The position numbers and the translations under genes were made by a program. Below the pieces are notes generated by a model. It was not told where the DNA came from. It made no database searches and was given only the letters and a program-made list of their open reading frames with translations. This document shows, piece by piece, positions 1 to 6,754 of a stretch of DNA of 13,366 nucleotides; the stretch's first letter is position 1, and each line of letters starts with the position of its first letter. The DNA is from Eubacterium sp. (lineage in GTDB: Bacteria > Bacillota > Clostridia > Lachnospirales > Lachnospiraceae): positions 1 to 13,366 of the forward strand of contig JAJGAH010000016.1 of assembly GCA_020844525.1 (NCBI GenBank). The letters run 5' to 3'.

Positions 1-605
1 TTTCCTGTAGCTTCATCGACAGTACCAATCCGTTCCGCTTCTTTTACTAAACCATCCAATACGGAAGCATTGAGTACATGAAGTCCGGCATTTACACGGT
101 TCTTGTACCACTGTGGCCGTTTATCTTCCTTCGTAAGCCACTGCGTAACTCTTCCATCCCTATTAGCAATAATCAATCCACTATCATATGGATGTGAATT
201 TGGATGCGTGAAAAGAGTGACAAGACCGCCTTTTTTCTTGTGATAATCAACCAATCGATTAAAATCGATGTCGAATATACTGTCCGCATTAAGGAGAAGG
301 AAGTCACCGTCAAGCTTTCCCTCTGCTCTCATCTTCACAAGGGCACCGGCATTACCAAGAGGTGTGTCCTCGACAAAGTAATCAATCTTCACACCAAGCT
401 TCTGACCATCGTCAAGGTAATTGACGATCTTATCGGCCTTATAAGAAACTGTCAGAATCAGGTCCGTGAAGCCTTGATCACGGAGACTGATGGTCTCCCG
501 CTCAAGCACTGGAACTCCATCGATTGGGATCAATGGCTTCGGAATATCCGGGAAGAGTTGTGAAATTCGTGTACCTCGGCCACCGGCCATTATTACTACT
601 TTCAT
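1..605 (-). CDS. hddC: Sugar-1-phosphate nucleotidyltransferase, HddC type (5' part; runs off the window)
   Basis: The first 201 codons are present, from ATG at 605-603, and the frame is open to the left edge. The start has an upstream GGGAGGAG. The N-terminus carries the nucleotidyltransferase signature MAGGRGTR (residues 6-13) followed by IPKPLIPI. Further on are DTPLGNAGAL, the metal-site-like stretch LLLNADSIFDIDF and HPNSHPYDSGLI. These are typical of D-glycero-alpha-D-manno-heptose 1-phosphate guanylyltransferases. In many Bacillota this domain is fused to a C-terminal HAD-IIIA phosphatase (GmhB-like); whether that is so here lies outside the window. The expected reaction is GTP plus sugar 1-phosphate giving a GDP-sugar in the cytoplasm. 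It is the last visible gene of the operon, 23 nt after the glycosyltransferase. The HddA-type kinase two genes upstream supports heptose as substrate; mannose-1-phosphate guanylyltransferase is the alternative. Confidence 0.82.
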   Translation of the reverse strand, partial: MKVVIMAGGRGTRISQLFPDIPKPLIPIDGVPVLERETISLRDQGFTDLILTVSYKADKIVNYLDDGQKLGVKIDYFVEDTPLGNAGALVKMRAEGKLDGDFLLLNADSIFDIDFNRLVDYHKKKGGLVTLFTHPNSHPYDSGLIIANRDGRVTQWLTKEDKRPQWYKNRVNAGLHVLNASVLDGLVKEAERIGTVDEATG

Positions 606-628
606 TTAACTCCTCCCTCTACATATCC

Positions 629-1789
629 TTACTTAATAGCTTCTTCTGCAATCGAATAAACCGTTTTATATGCCTCTATCGATTTTGAAATATCAAAACG
701 CTTTACACGCTCCTCATTGGCTTTTCCTTCAGCAATGCGACTGCTACTGTCAAACATAACTTTCATAAGTTCGACCAGCCCATCTACATCATCTGGTGAG
801 GACATAAATCCGGAATCTTGAAGCGCATCTGTATTGCCTCTTATATTGCTTGCAATACACGGAAGGCCGCTTGCCATTGCTTCCATAAGAGCCCCCGGAA
901 GGCCTTCTTGGTAAGAAGGAAATAAGAAACAATCCGCTGCCTTAAGAAGTTCTTTCACATCAGTCCGATATCCAAGAAGTTTGACACTCTTCTCTAAACC
1001 TAGATCATGAATATCTTTCTCGAGCTCTTCTTTCTTCTCACCATCGCCAGCAATTAGAAGAACTGCCTGAGGATTATTCAATTTCTTCATTGCTTGAAGA
1101 AGGACCTTGTGGTTTTTCCTGTCGATGAGTTCTCCCACATTCAGGAAGACTACTTGATTTGGTTTTACACCAAGCTCTGCTCTCTTCTTATCTCTATCAA
1201 CATCAACTTCTTGAAAGTCTTTAATATTTACTCCAACGCCGGGGTGAAGAATAGCCTTTCCATTCTCTCGGAGCTTAAATGTTTGTGCTACTCGATAATC
1301 TTCCTGGTTGATGGTTATCAGCATATCTGTCCAACGCGCCAAGAACTTTTCTACAGGATAGAAAACAAGCCAGTTCTTCTTCGGCGCTCCTTTCCAGAAA
1401 TGGAACCCATGTGCCTGATAGATTACATAGATAGGTTTTTCGCCCTTCTTAATCCGCTCTTTATTGATTTCATGGGCACAAACTCTGCCTAACACACCGC
1501 CAGTTGGGGTATTGCAATGGATAACGTCGTACCCCCCCCTCACGATTATTTTGCACAATTCATCGTGAGCTTTTTTGTTATTTCTGCCTAAAGGATTGCG
1601 GTCAAGATCGATATGCAAAGCCTTGATTCCATACTCCTTGCAATCTTCCTTGTATCCTTCTTTATCTGCCATTGTCATGTTACTGACCATCGTAAAATCG
1701 ATGCCCATTTCCTTAGCTGCAAGAATGGCAGAACGCATAAACCCATTTATTCTTTTTCCCGATAAGCCGGTAACATATAGCAGCTTCAT
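629..1789 (-). CDS. GT4-family glycosyltransferase
   Basis: A complete 386-residue protein of normal length for a GT-B retaining glycosyltransferase. The N-terminal Rossmann half begins MKLLYVTGLSG and includes a HCNTPTGG segment (91-98). The C-terminal donor-binding half includes LNVGEL (216-221), LLIAGDG (244-250) and the family motif EGLPGALMEAMASG (295-308), with the E-x7-E pair at E295 and E303. There is no signal peptide or membrane span, so it should act at the cytoplasmic membrane face and add a sugar to a lipid-linked oligosaccharide. The start ATG has GAGGAG six bases upstream, inside the end of the kinase gene, and only 3 nt separate the two genes, implying coupled translation. Donor and acceptor cannot be read from the sequence; a heptose or mannose donor is an inference from the neighbours. 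Confidence 0.88.
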   Translation of the reverse strand: MKLLYVTGLSGKRINGFMRSAILAAKEMGIDFTMVSNMTMADKEGYKEDCKEYGIKALHIDLDRNPLGRNNKKAHDELCKIIVRGGYDVIHCNTPTGGVLGRVCAHEINKERIKKGEKPIYVIYQAHGFHFWKGAPKKNWLVFYPVEKFLARWTDMLITINQEDYRVAQTFKLRENGKAILHPGVGVNIKDFQEVDVDRDKKRAELGVKPNQVVFLNVGELIDRKNHKVLLQAMKKLNNPQAVLLIAGDGEKKEELEKDIHDLGLEKSVKLLGYRTDVKELLKAADCFLFPSYQEGLPGALMEAMASGLPCIASNIRGNTDALQDSGFMSSPDDVDGLVELMKVMFDSSSRIAEGKANEERVKRFDISKSIEAYKTVYSIAEEAIK

Positions 1790-1792
1790 CCC

Positions 1793-2812
1793 TTACTCCT
1801 CAATAGTTTCTTCTTTCGGTATGTATGTTTCCGGCGTATAATGGATCACCCTTGTCCCACCATCTTCAAAATGGAATGGCACATAAAGCAGATCCTTCAT
1901 CGCCTCTTTAACAGCCTGCTTCTTTTCCGGTTGTACGTAGAAAACAAGGAACCCGCCGCCACCTGCTCCGAGAAGTTTGCCGCCAAGAGCTCCGGCATCA
2001 ATTCCACGCTGATAAAGCGCATCGATACTATCTGTGGTAATGGCTCCACCAGTCTGCCGTTTCAATTTCCACGTGTGATCAAGAAGCCGTCCGAAGTCAT
2101 CGAGATCACTATTTTTATCTGTCAGAATCTCCTGGGCTCGATCTACAAGATCAAGCATTTCCAGAAGCTGTTTTGTCTTATCGTGATAACCCTTGGCGTT
2201 TGCCTTCTGCATGTCGGAACTAAAGCGTGTGAACCCTGTGAAGAACATCAAGAGATTGTCATCCAACTTTTTCTTCCGATCCGGATGAATGATCAAAGGG
2301 TAAACATCGTAGGTCCCATCTTTATTGAAGTTAATACGATTAAAACCGCCGAAGGACGCTGCGATCTGATCCTGCCAGCCACCGGCTTCATTACAAAGAA
2401 CACGCTCCAGATAAATGGCATCATCAGCCAGCTTCTTCTTATCAGCGTATTTGCCTTTCAACGCGTAAAAAGCGTTCAGCATGCCTACAGCGAAAGATGA
2501 TGAAGTTCCTAAACCTGACCGTGCCGGAAGATCAGCCTCATATGTGAGTCTTAACTCGTGCATATCAAGCATCTTCATAGCATTCCGGATAGCAGGATGT
2601 TCGATATCATTTATATTCGTCACACGCTCAATCTTCGAATAAGAGAGCTCCGTACTGTAATCAAAGAAACGAGGAAGGTGTCTCACGATGACATAGCAGT
2701 ACTTGTCAAATGTGGTTGAAATGACAGCCCCACCATATTCTGTGAAGAAGTCTTTCATATCGGTTCCGCCGCCGAAGAAGCTCATGCGGAATGGTGTTCT
2801 TGTGATAATCAT
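1793..2812 (-). CDS. hddA: GHMP-family sugar kinase, D-glycero-D-manno-heptose 7-phosphate kinase type
   Basis: A 339-residue protein, the usual length for HddA-like GHMP kinases. Motif 1 is at the N-terminus (RTPFRMSFFGGGTD, 5-18). The phosphate-binding motif 2 is LPARSGLGTSSSFAVG (95-110). Motif 3 is GGKLLGAGGGGFLVF (277-291). Known HddA phosphorylates C1 of D-glycero-D-manno-heptose 7-phosphate, the second step towards GDP-heptose. Its start overlaps the stop of the upstream glycosyltransferase by 4 nt (ATGA), and the next gene starts 3 nt after its stop, so these three genes are translationally coupled. The HddC-type gene in the same operon makes the heptose pathway more likely than fucokinase or another GHMP activity. 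The other pathway genes (isomerase, phosphatase) are not visible here. Confidence 0.83.
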   Translation of the reverse strand: MIITRTPFRMSFFGGGTDMKDFFTEYGGAVISTTFDKYCYVIVRHLPRFFDYSTELSYSKIERVTNINDIEHPAIRNAMKMLDMHELRLTYEADLPARSGLGTSSSFAVGMLNAFYALKGKYADKKKLADDAIYLERVLCNEAGGWQDQIAASFGGFNRINFNKDGTYDVYPLIIHPDRKKKLDDNLLMFFTGFTRFSSDMQKANAKGYHDKTKQLLEMLDLVDRAQEILTDKNSDLDDFGRLLDHTWKLKRQTGGAITTDSIDALYQRGIDAGALGGKLLGAGGGGFLVFYVQPEKKQAVKEAMKDLLYVPFHFEDGGTRVIHYTPETYIPKEETIEE

Positions 2813-3879
2813 AAGTTCCCCTCAATAAACTTTTTGAAATCGTCTACCTTGCCCGATGCAGCATATTTTTTACTGCCGATGCTGTAAGCGTTCTGGCTCA
2901 TCATGTCATATTCGCTCTCTGGCATCGCCGCTGCTTCCCTTACCTTCTCGGAGAAAGCATCAATATCTCCAGCTTTAATCAGATAGCCTGTTGTACCATC
3001 AACTACCTGCTCCGCAATCGCACCTACGTTAAATGCAATAACTGGTCTTGAATACTTATATGCATCGATGATGATTCCGGATTGAGATGCAGAGTTATAA
3101 GGAACGATTGCCCAGTCGGCGTTAATGAACACCTTCTTCATCTCTTCGTCAGAGACATATCCGGTCTCAAGCCTGACATTTGGTTCTTTGGAAAGCTTCT
3201 TAACCACATCTTCCATTTCCGGATCTACACGGCCAACGACGTCAAAACTCACAGCCGGGCAAAGTCTGACAATCTTCAATAAGTTATCTGCACCTTTGTA
3301 AGGATTGATTCTTCCAAAGAAGAGAACCCGATTGGAATGTGTCGGTTCTGTATATCCCGGATATCTTCTCCACAGCTCCATGTATTTCACACGATCTGGA
3401 GAAATGTGATATCGCTCTACCATTGCCGGAATATAGGTTTTATTACGAAGAACGATTGTGTCGGCAAGCTTCACCAGCGTTTTGTTGAAGAAATCTACAC
3501 CCTTTACCTGCCGATCCCCTTCGTGAGGGATCACCTCGTGGATTACGTGGTAAATATATGTCTTGCCTTTCACAGACTTCATAATCGGAAGATTCCACAC
3601 ATGAAGACTCTCGAACCAGATGGCATCGAATTGTGCTTTCTTTACGCGAGAGACAATGGAGTGAAGTAAAGGCAGATCAAATGTCTTCTTCGTTATTCCG
3701 GGACGCTTCGGACAATCTACAAGCCAGGTGTGACTGGATTTCTTCAGCGGAACCTTTGGCGTTTTTATCGCCAGAAGGTACACATCAAGGTCCCTATCTT
3801 TTCTTAATTCTTCATACATTCCGAATACCGTATCCTGATGATCGGCGTTATCTGAGAATGTAACTAATAACAGTTTCAA
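2809..3879 (-). CDS. Glycosyltransferase (GT-B fold, GT4-like), probable TTG start
   Basis: A 356-residue protein read from TTG at 3879-3877. I prefer this start over the in-frame ATG at 3918-3916 because AGAGGG lies seven bases before the TTG. The protein then begins MKLLLVTFSD, the usual first beta strand of a GT-B enzyme. The 13 residues from the ATG would be encoded just after a terminator U-tract. The donor-domain features are LFFGRINPYKG (186-196), SFDVVGRVD (211-219) and a motif-4 region at 257-272 (AIVPYNSASQSGIIID), where the first glutamate of the classical E-x7-E is replaced. It is the first surviving gene of the polysaccharide operon and overlaps the kinase by 4 nt. No signal peptide. 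Specificity is unknown. Confidence 0.8.
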   Translation of the reverse strand: MKLLLVTFSDNADHQDTVFGMYEELRKDRDLDVYLLAIKTPKVPLKKSSHTWLVDCPKRPGITKKTFDLPLLHSIVSRVKKAQFDAIWFESLHVWNLPIMKSVKGKTYIYHVIHEVIPHEGDRQVKGVDFFNKTLVKLADTIVLRNKTYIPAMVERYHISPDRVKYMELWRRYPGYTEPTHSNRVLFFGRINPYKGADNLLKIVRLCPAVSFDVVGRVDPEMEDVVKKLSKEPNVRLETGYVSDEEMKKVFINADWAIVPYNSASQSGIIIDAYKYSRPVIAFNVGAIAEQVVDGTTGYLIKAGDIDAFSEKVREAAAMPESEYDMMSQNAYSIGSKKYAASGKVDDFKKFIEGNL

Positions 3880-3913
3880 ATTATTTCCCTCTGATAGACA
3901 ATATTTCCTAAAC

Positions 3914-3945
3914 AGCAAAAAAGACCGCCCTTTCAGACAGTCTTT
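3914..3945 (-). terminator. Intrinsic terminator between a lost upstream gene and the polysaccharide operon
   Basis: On the minus strand AAAGACTGTC pairs with GGCGGTCTTT (10 bp including two G-U pairs, plus-strand arms 3936-3945 and 3920-3929) across a 6-nt loop. A U-rich tail follows (A-run 3917-3922 on the plus strand). The TGA at 3935-3933 ending the upstream coding remnant sits in the loop. The U-tract ends about 20 bases before the RBS of the glycosyltransferase, so that gene has no room for its own promoter. It must depend on read-through or on conditional opening of this hairpin. Confidence 0.75.
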
Positions 3946-4040
3946 CTCTCGCTTTCCTGCCCTACGCTTTCCTCTATTTCAGGTTTTCCAGCCTCTGCCG
4001 TCGTCTGCCCTTCTGCCACGCCCTCGGTGCTCTCCTTCAT
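3933..4040 (-). pseudogene. 3' remnant of a truncated gene upstream of the polysaccharide operon
   Basis: Thirty-five sense codons are open from ATG (4040-4038) to TGA (3935-3933). Codons are strongly biased to G in the first position (GAG, GGC, GCA, GAA). The peptide is acidic and low in complexity, rich in E, G, T and K (for example AEGQTTAEAGKPEIEE), like the C-terminal tail of a longer protein. There is no RBS before the ATG, and an in-frame TAG lies a few codons upstream, beyond which the DNA becomes AT-rich. I read this as the end of an operon gene cut by insertion or deletion near 4040-4060. The parent protein cannot be identified. A real 35-residue gene is less likely. Confidence 0.5.
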
Positions 4041-4094
4041 AAACAGGATTTTCGACTATATCTATTGAGCGTCATATATTTAAACGCACAGTTT

Positions 4095-4123
4095 TTTATA
4101 TCGTTTTCTCTTCTGTAAGTCAT
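4095..4123 (-). promoter_or_regulatory. Candidate sigma-A promoter pointing into the polysaccharide operon
   Basis: Minus-strand ATGACT (4123-4118, four of six matches to TTGACA), a 17-base spacer, then TATAAA (4100-4095, five of six). Transcription would start near 4088 and run through the gene remnant and the 3914-3945 hairpin into the glycosyltransferase. The region is AT-rich, so a chance match is quite possible. Confidence 0.35.
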
Positions 4124-4181
4124 ATCGATTTGCTCATCTATTCATTCAGCATTTACAATTTACCCCCATATTTAAAAATTA

Positions 4182-4218
4182 CTGGATTCTCGTAAAAAAG
4201 GACTGGATATATCTGGAT
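4182..4218. repeat. Three CTGGAT direct repeats in helical phase (possible operator)
   Basis: CTGGAT occurs at 4182-4187, 4203-4208 and 4213-4218, each preceded by A or T. The spacings of 21 and 10 bases are close to two and one helical turns, so all three copies lie on one face of the DNA, 62 to 98 bases upstream of the ATG at 4280. The 4041-4279 stretch has no gene I can support. These repeats and the weak minus-strand promoter are its only structure. An operator for the ribbon-helix-helix-like protein encoded downstream is an inference. Confidence 0.45.
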
Positions 4219-4279
4219 TTCTGAGATATGGTTTAGACCAAGCAGAAAATTGAAGTTGACCAGAAAGGCGAGGTAAAAT

Positions 4280-4642
4280 ATGAAAATAGATGAATTGGAT
4301 CCCTTCAGCTATAGCATGGAGGATTCAGAAAAACTGGTTGCTTATAGTTTGCTGGACGATCTCAAAAAATCGAATCCTGAAAGGGCGCGAGAAGAAATCG
4401 AATCTATCATTTATGCTGACAATGGTGTTTTTCATATCAAGAGCAAAAATCTCGCTCCCTTGATCGACCAGATCGTTGATAGCGATTATGGAAAACTTTT
4501 TCAAAGTGCAAGCAATGGCAAGACCCAATTCTCCAGAATCGTGAGAAAAATCCAAACGCGCTCCAAGGGGAAAACAATAGTGGCAGATATGAGTTATGGC
4601 TTTTTATATTTTCTCCGGGACTGCTTTACTGCGCTTCACTAA
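4280..4642 (+). CDS. Hypothetical protein, first gene of a two-gene plus-strand unit
   Basis: A 120-residue protein I do not recognise. The ATG has AGGCGAGG upstream at a suitable distance. The N-terminal 45 residues are acidic and look helical (SYSMEDSEKLVAYSLLDDL, then EREREE-like stretches around 34-43). The C-terminal part is more basic (TQFSRIVRKIQTRSKGK, about 82-98) and ends in an aromatic segment (SYGFLYFLRDCF). No cysteine cluster, signal peptide or transmembrane span is clear. It is 49 nt upstream of the Phd/ribbon-helix-helix-like gene, in the same direction and probably in the same transcript. The pairing resembles a toxin-antitoxin layout, but nothing in this protein identifies it as a toxin. 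Confidence 0.6.
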   Translation: MKIDELDPFSYSMEDSEKLVAYSLLDDLKKSNPERAREEIESIIYADNGVFHIKSKNLAPLIDQIVDSDYGKLFQSASNGKTQFSRIVRKIQTRSKGKTIVADMSYGFLYFLRDCFTALH

Positions 4643-4691
4643 CATATAGTCGAATCTGAAAAATTATGATTTTGCAAATGGAGAAAAGAAA

Positions 4692-5156
4692 ATGGATTTG
4701 CTTTCAAAGGATGATTTCCTGAAACTTATTGATGAAGGTCAGAACGTTTTTGGTCACTTCTCTGACCCTGTAAGGATCGGAGACGGTGCCTCCAACGATA
4801 TGATATGCATGTCTGTCGAACAATATGACAAACTGAATAAAGACTTGGATTCGGCAGCTGTTTCTGACATCCGATATTATGTCTTAGAACTCAGCATGCC
4901 AGTGGAAATTCGTGATCAGCTTGAAGATTTAGCCAGAAAGCTAGAAATGACGATGGATGAGCTTTTTGCTGCATCCTTAAAGAACTTCATTGATTATGTT
5001 AACGAATGCCAGGCAAAAAACGTGCCACTGGAGCACTTGTTTCCTGAAGAATCATCAGATTCTGACGAGATCAAAGTAATCAGATGCTTTCCGGTACACC
5101 GTGGCGAAACGCAGGCGCAGGCCAGAAAAAATGCACTACAAAGCAAGCATGAATAA
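4692..5156 (+). CDS. Putative DNA-binding protein with Phd/YefM-like and ribbon-helix-helix-like segments
   Basis: A 154-residue protein with GGAG eight bases before the ATG. Residues 8-50 resemble the N-terminus of Phd/YefM antitoxins: a short helix, then PVRIGDGASNDMICMS followed by VEQYDKL, matching the family pattern in which a small beta sheet is followed by MS-x-E-x-Y. Residues 64-103 look like a ribbon-helix-helix unit: strand VLELSMP, helix VEIRDQLEDLARKLE, then MTMDELFAASLKNFIDYV. The C-terminal 30 residues are charged, ending in QAQARKNALQSKHE. Either module alone would suggest an autoregulating antitoxin or repressor; both in one chain is unusual. The call rests on pattern reading, not on a profile match. 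It converges on recombinase A, with hairpins between them. Confidence 0.5.
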   Translation: MDLLSKDDFLKLIDEGQNVFGHFSDPVRIGDGASNDMICMSVEQYDKLNKDLDSAAVSDIRYYVLELSMPVEIRDQLEDLARKLEMTMDELFAASLKNFIDYVNECQAKNVPLEHLFPEESSDSDEIKVIRCFPVHRGETQAQARKNALQSKHE

Positions 5157-5189
5157 TATAAAAGGAGAGCCGGACGCATCCAGCTCTCC
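5152..5189 (-). terminator. Intrinsic terminator downstream of recombinase A
   Basis: GGAGAGC (5164-5170) pairs perfectly with GCTCTCC (5183-5189), with three further pairs inside after one mismatch. On the minus strand the stem is followed by TTTTATATTATT. It lies about 65 nt past the stop of recombinase A and just beyond the end of the convergent plus-strand gene. Confidence 0.6.
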
Positions 5190-5202
5190 CAAGATATGCT
5201 CC

Positions 5203-5224
5203 AAAGAATCGTACCCGATTCTTT
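5203..5224. repeat. Perfect 9-bp inverted repeat between convergent genes
   Basis: AAAGAATCG (5203-5211) and CGATTCTTT (5216-5224) are separated by TACC. Neither side has a convincing U-tract, so it is not a good terminator. It could be a protein-binding site, part of an attachment site, or a stabilising 3' hairpin. Confidence 0.4.
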
Positions 5225-5244
5225 ATATTGTGTATAATTATTTT

Positions 5245-5270
5245 AGAGGATGATTCATGCATCCTCTTTT
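5245..5270 (+). terminator. Hairpin with short T-tract overlapping the stop of recombinase A
   Basis: AGAGGATG (5245-5252) and CATCCTCT (5260-5267) form an 8-bp stem with a 7-nt loop, followed on the plus strand by TTT. It would end plus-strand transcription from the 4280-5156 unit. The loop contains the TGA of recombinase A (5257-5255). The U-tract is short, so efficiency is uncertain. Confidence 0.45.
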
Positions 5271-6484
5271 CTGACAATTTCTAATCTGTCATCATAAATA
5301 ATGATGCGATCTACAATTTTATTGAATTCATCCTTCTTTTGATTAAATGCATCTACTCCGTTCCATTCCCAGCCAAGTGCAGTGCTAATTTCTCGAAACA
5401 ATTTTTTCTCTTTAATATTTCGACCCTTGCATCCCTTTCCCCGTTTTCCTTTGAGCCGGTCCCTGCATCCCCAGAAATAAATCTCCCTGTTTCCAGCATT
5501 TGTTCTCCTGTAGGGTGAGCCGCATTTTCCACAGAACAGCTTCCCATAAAGGAAATGGCTATGACCAGTAGCAATGCGAAACCCCTTTTTCTGATTTTCT
5601 TTTCTTCTTTGAAATTCAGCCTGAACTTTATTCCATGTATCCCTATCAATTATTGCTTCATGTCCGTCCGTCACATAATATGAATCATATTCCACATTTG
5701 GATCTGGCCTGTGCGTCAGATAATTACATGGCGGATTCTTCTGTAGAAGTTTGTCACCCACATAGGTTTCATTTTTTAATATATACCTCATGGCTCCATC
5801 TCTAATTCTTTTTCCATGCAGGCCTCTGCCGCCAGCTTTTTCAATTTCTTCAGAGATCTGTTCAAACGTACATCCTTTTAGAAATAAATCATAGATCATT
5901 TTCACAATCCATGCGTCTTCATTTGGCACTGCTTTCCCATTGATATTGCTATACCCGAGTATTTGATTATTCGGAATCTTGTATTCTCCATTTTCAAATT
6001 TCTTTTGGCAAACCCAATGCTCATTCCGGGATATGGACTCGCTCTCGCTCTGCGCGATCGTTGCCATCATACCGAACATCAGGAAAGCCGAAGGATCTGC
6101 GGTGAAAATTCCTTCCTTCTCAAATTTTATTTCAACCCCATTTCCATGCAGCATCTGCACGTATCTCGTGCAGTCCAGAAGGTTTCGGGAAAATCGCGAA
6201 ATGCTCTTACACAGGATCAGGTCAATTTTTCCATCAAGTGCATCTGAGATCATCCTCTGGAATTCTGGGCGTTTCTTAGCGTTCGTTCCACTGATGCCTC
6301 GGTCAGCATAGATCCCGGCGAATTCCCATTCTGGATTATTGTGGATAAACTCGTTATAATACTTCGTCTGCATTTCAAAACTATCTGCCTGATCGGCACG
6401 TGCTGTGCTAACCCGGCAATAGGCAGCCACTCTCTTTTTTCCTCTTGTTTCCCGCTTCGAAGGGATATAAGTTATTTTTTTCAT
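5255..6484 (-). CDS. Large serine recombinase A
   Basis: A 409-residue site-specific recombinase read from ATG 6484-6482, chosen because AAGGAG lies nine bases before it. The open frame reaches further up but only through a terminator. The N-terminal resolvase domain (about 18-155) has the nucleophile S26 and R24 in AYCRVST, and R97/R100 in SISRFSRN. A recombinase DNA-binding domain follows (about 170-290), then a zinc ribbon with C318, C321, C340 and C352. The C-terminal end is short, with no long coiled coil. Residues 16-105 differ from recombinase B at only 8 of 90 positions. These enzymes integrate or excise elements by cutting attachment sites through a 5'-phosphoserine link. It is the recombinase nearest the presumed chromosomal junction and is preceded by the stub of a D-like gene. 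Confidence 0.9.
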   Translation of the reverse strand: MKKITYIPSKRETRGKKRVAAYCRVSTARADQADSFEMQTKYYNEFIHNNPEWEFAGIYADRGISGTNAKKRPEFQRMISDALDGKIDLILCKSISRFSRNLLDCTRYVQMLHGNGVEIKFEKEGIFTADPSAFLMFGMMATIAQSESESISRNEHWVCQKKFENGEYKIPNNQILGYSNINGKAVPNEDAWIVKMIYDLFLKGCTFEQISEEIEKAGGRGLHGKRIRDGAMRYILKNETYVGDKLLQKNPPCNYLTHRPDPNVEYDSYYVTDGHEAIIDRDTWNKVQAEFQRRKENQKKGFRIATGHSHFLYGKLFCGKCGSPYRRTNAGNREIYFWGCRDRLKGKRGKGCKGRNIKEKKLFREISTALGWEWNGVDAFNQKKDEFNKIVDRIIIYDDRLEIVRKEDA

Positions 6485-6502
6485 ACTGCTATTCTCCTTC
6501 GC

Positions 6503-6536
6503 AATAAAAAAGAGAGAGGTTGTTACTCCTCTCTCT
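6503..6536 (-). terminator. Strong intrinsic terminator just upstream of recombinase A
   Basis: AGAGAGAGG (6511-6519) pairs perfectly with CCTCTCTCT (6528-6536) across an 8-nt loop. On the minus strand the stem is followed by TTTTTATTG. The tail ends about 4 nt before the AAGGAG of recombinase A. Any transcript reaching that gene from upstream must pass this hairpin, so it may work as an attenuator rather than only as a terminator of the B transcript. Confidence 0.8.
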
Positions 6537-6591
6537 GAAAGTTCCATCTGGTCACGATAACTAATAATCTATGAATTTTTAAGCCGTCCAA

Positions 6592-6685
6592 CTAATCTCC
6601 TTGTATTTTCTGAATCACTTCTAGTGCTCCTTAGGTAGTAACATATTCACTCTTAATGGCAGAAATAGCAACAAATAATAAAAAT
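6592..6685 (-). pseudogene. 5' stub of a fifth, D-type recombinase gene with its leader
   Basis: This stretch aligns by eye with the start of recombinase D. Shared blocks, in order on the minus strand, are TTATTAT, GTTGCTATT, the sense of PLR-x-NM, ACTACC and AAGGAG. A start codon then follows (GTG here, 6618-6616; ATG in D) and the common stretch ATTCAGAAAAT. The stub encodes VIQKIQGD and stops at TAG (6594-6592); D begins MIQKIEHR. A leader MLLPKEH (6644-6621) corresponds to MSLPKEEAQ before D. The body of the gene is absent. This is a remnant of a second copy of the D module, not a working gene. Confidence 0.7.
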
Positions 6686-6754
6686 ACGATGTGATTAATT
6701 ACTCCTTGTTTTCTGCTTCGTCCCTTTCACGTGATACAAAATAAAAGATGCTTT

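Noticed and set aside
204..563. Plus-strand open frames antisense to the polysaccharide genes
   Set aside because: They mirror well-supported minus-strand genes with clear motifs, and lack ribosome binding sites or recognisable domains.
4041..4279. Invertible promoter switch for the polysaccharide operon driven by the recombinases
   Set aside because: No convincing pair of inverted repeats flanks the region. Recombinases A, B and C have the recombinase domain and zinc-ribbon layout of integrase-type enzymes rather than small invertases.
6485..6547. N-terminal extension of recombinase A by 21 residues
   Set aside because: The extra codons run through the terminator stem and U-tract. A good AAGGAG sits before the ATG at 6484, where the paralogue B also begins.
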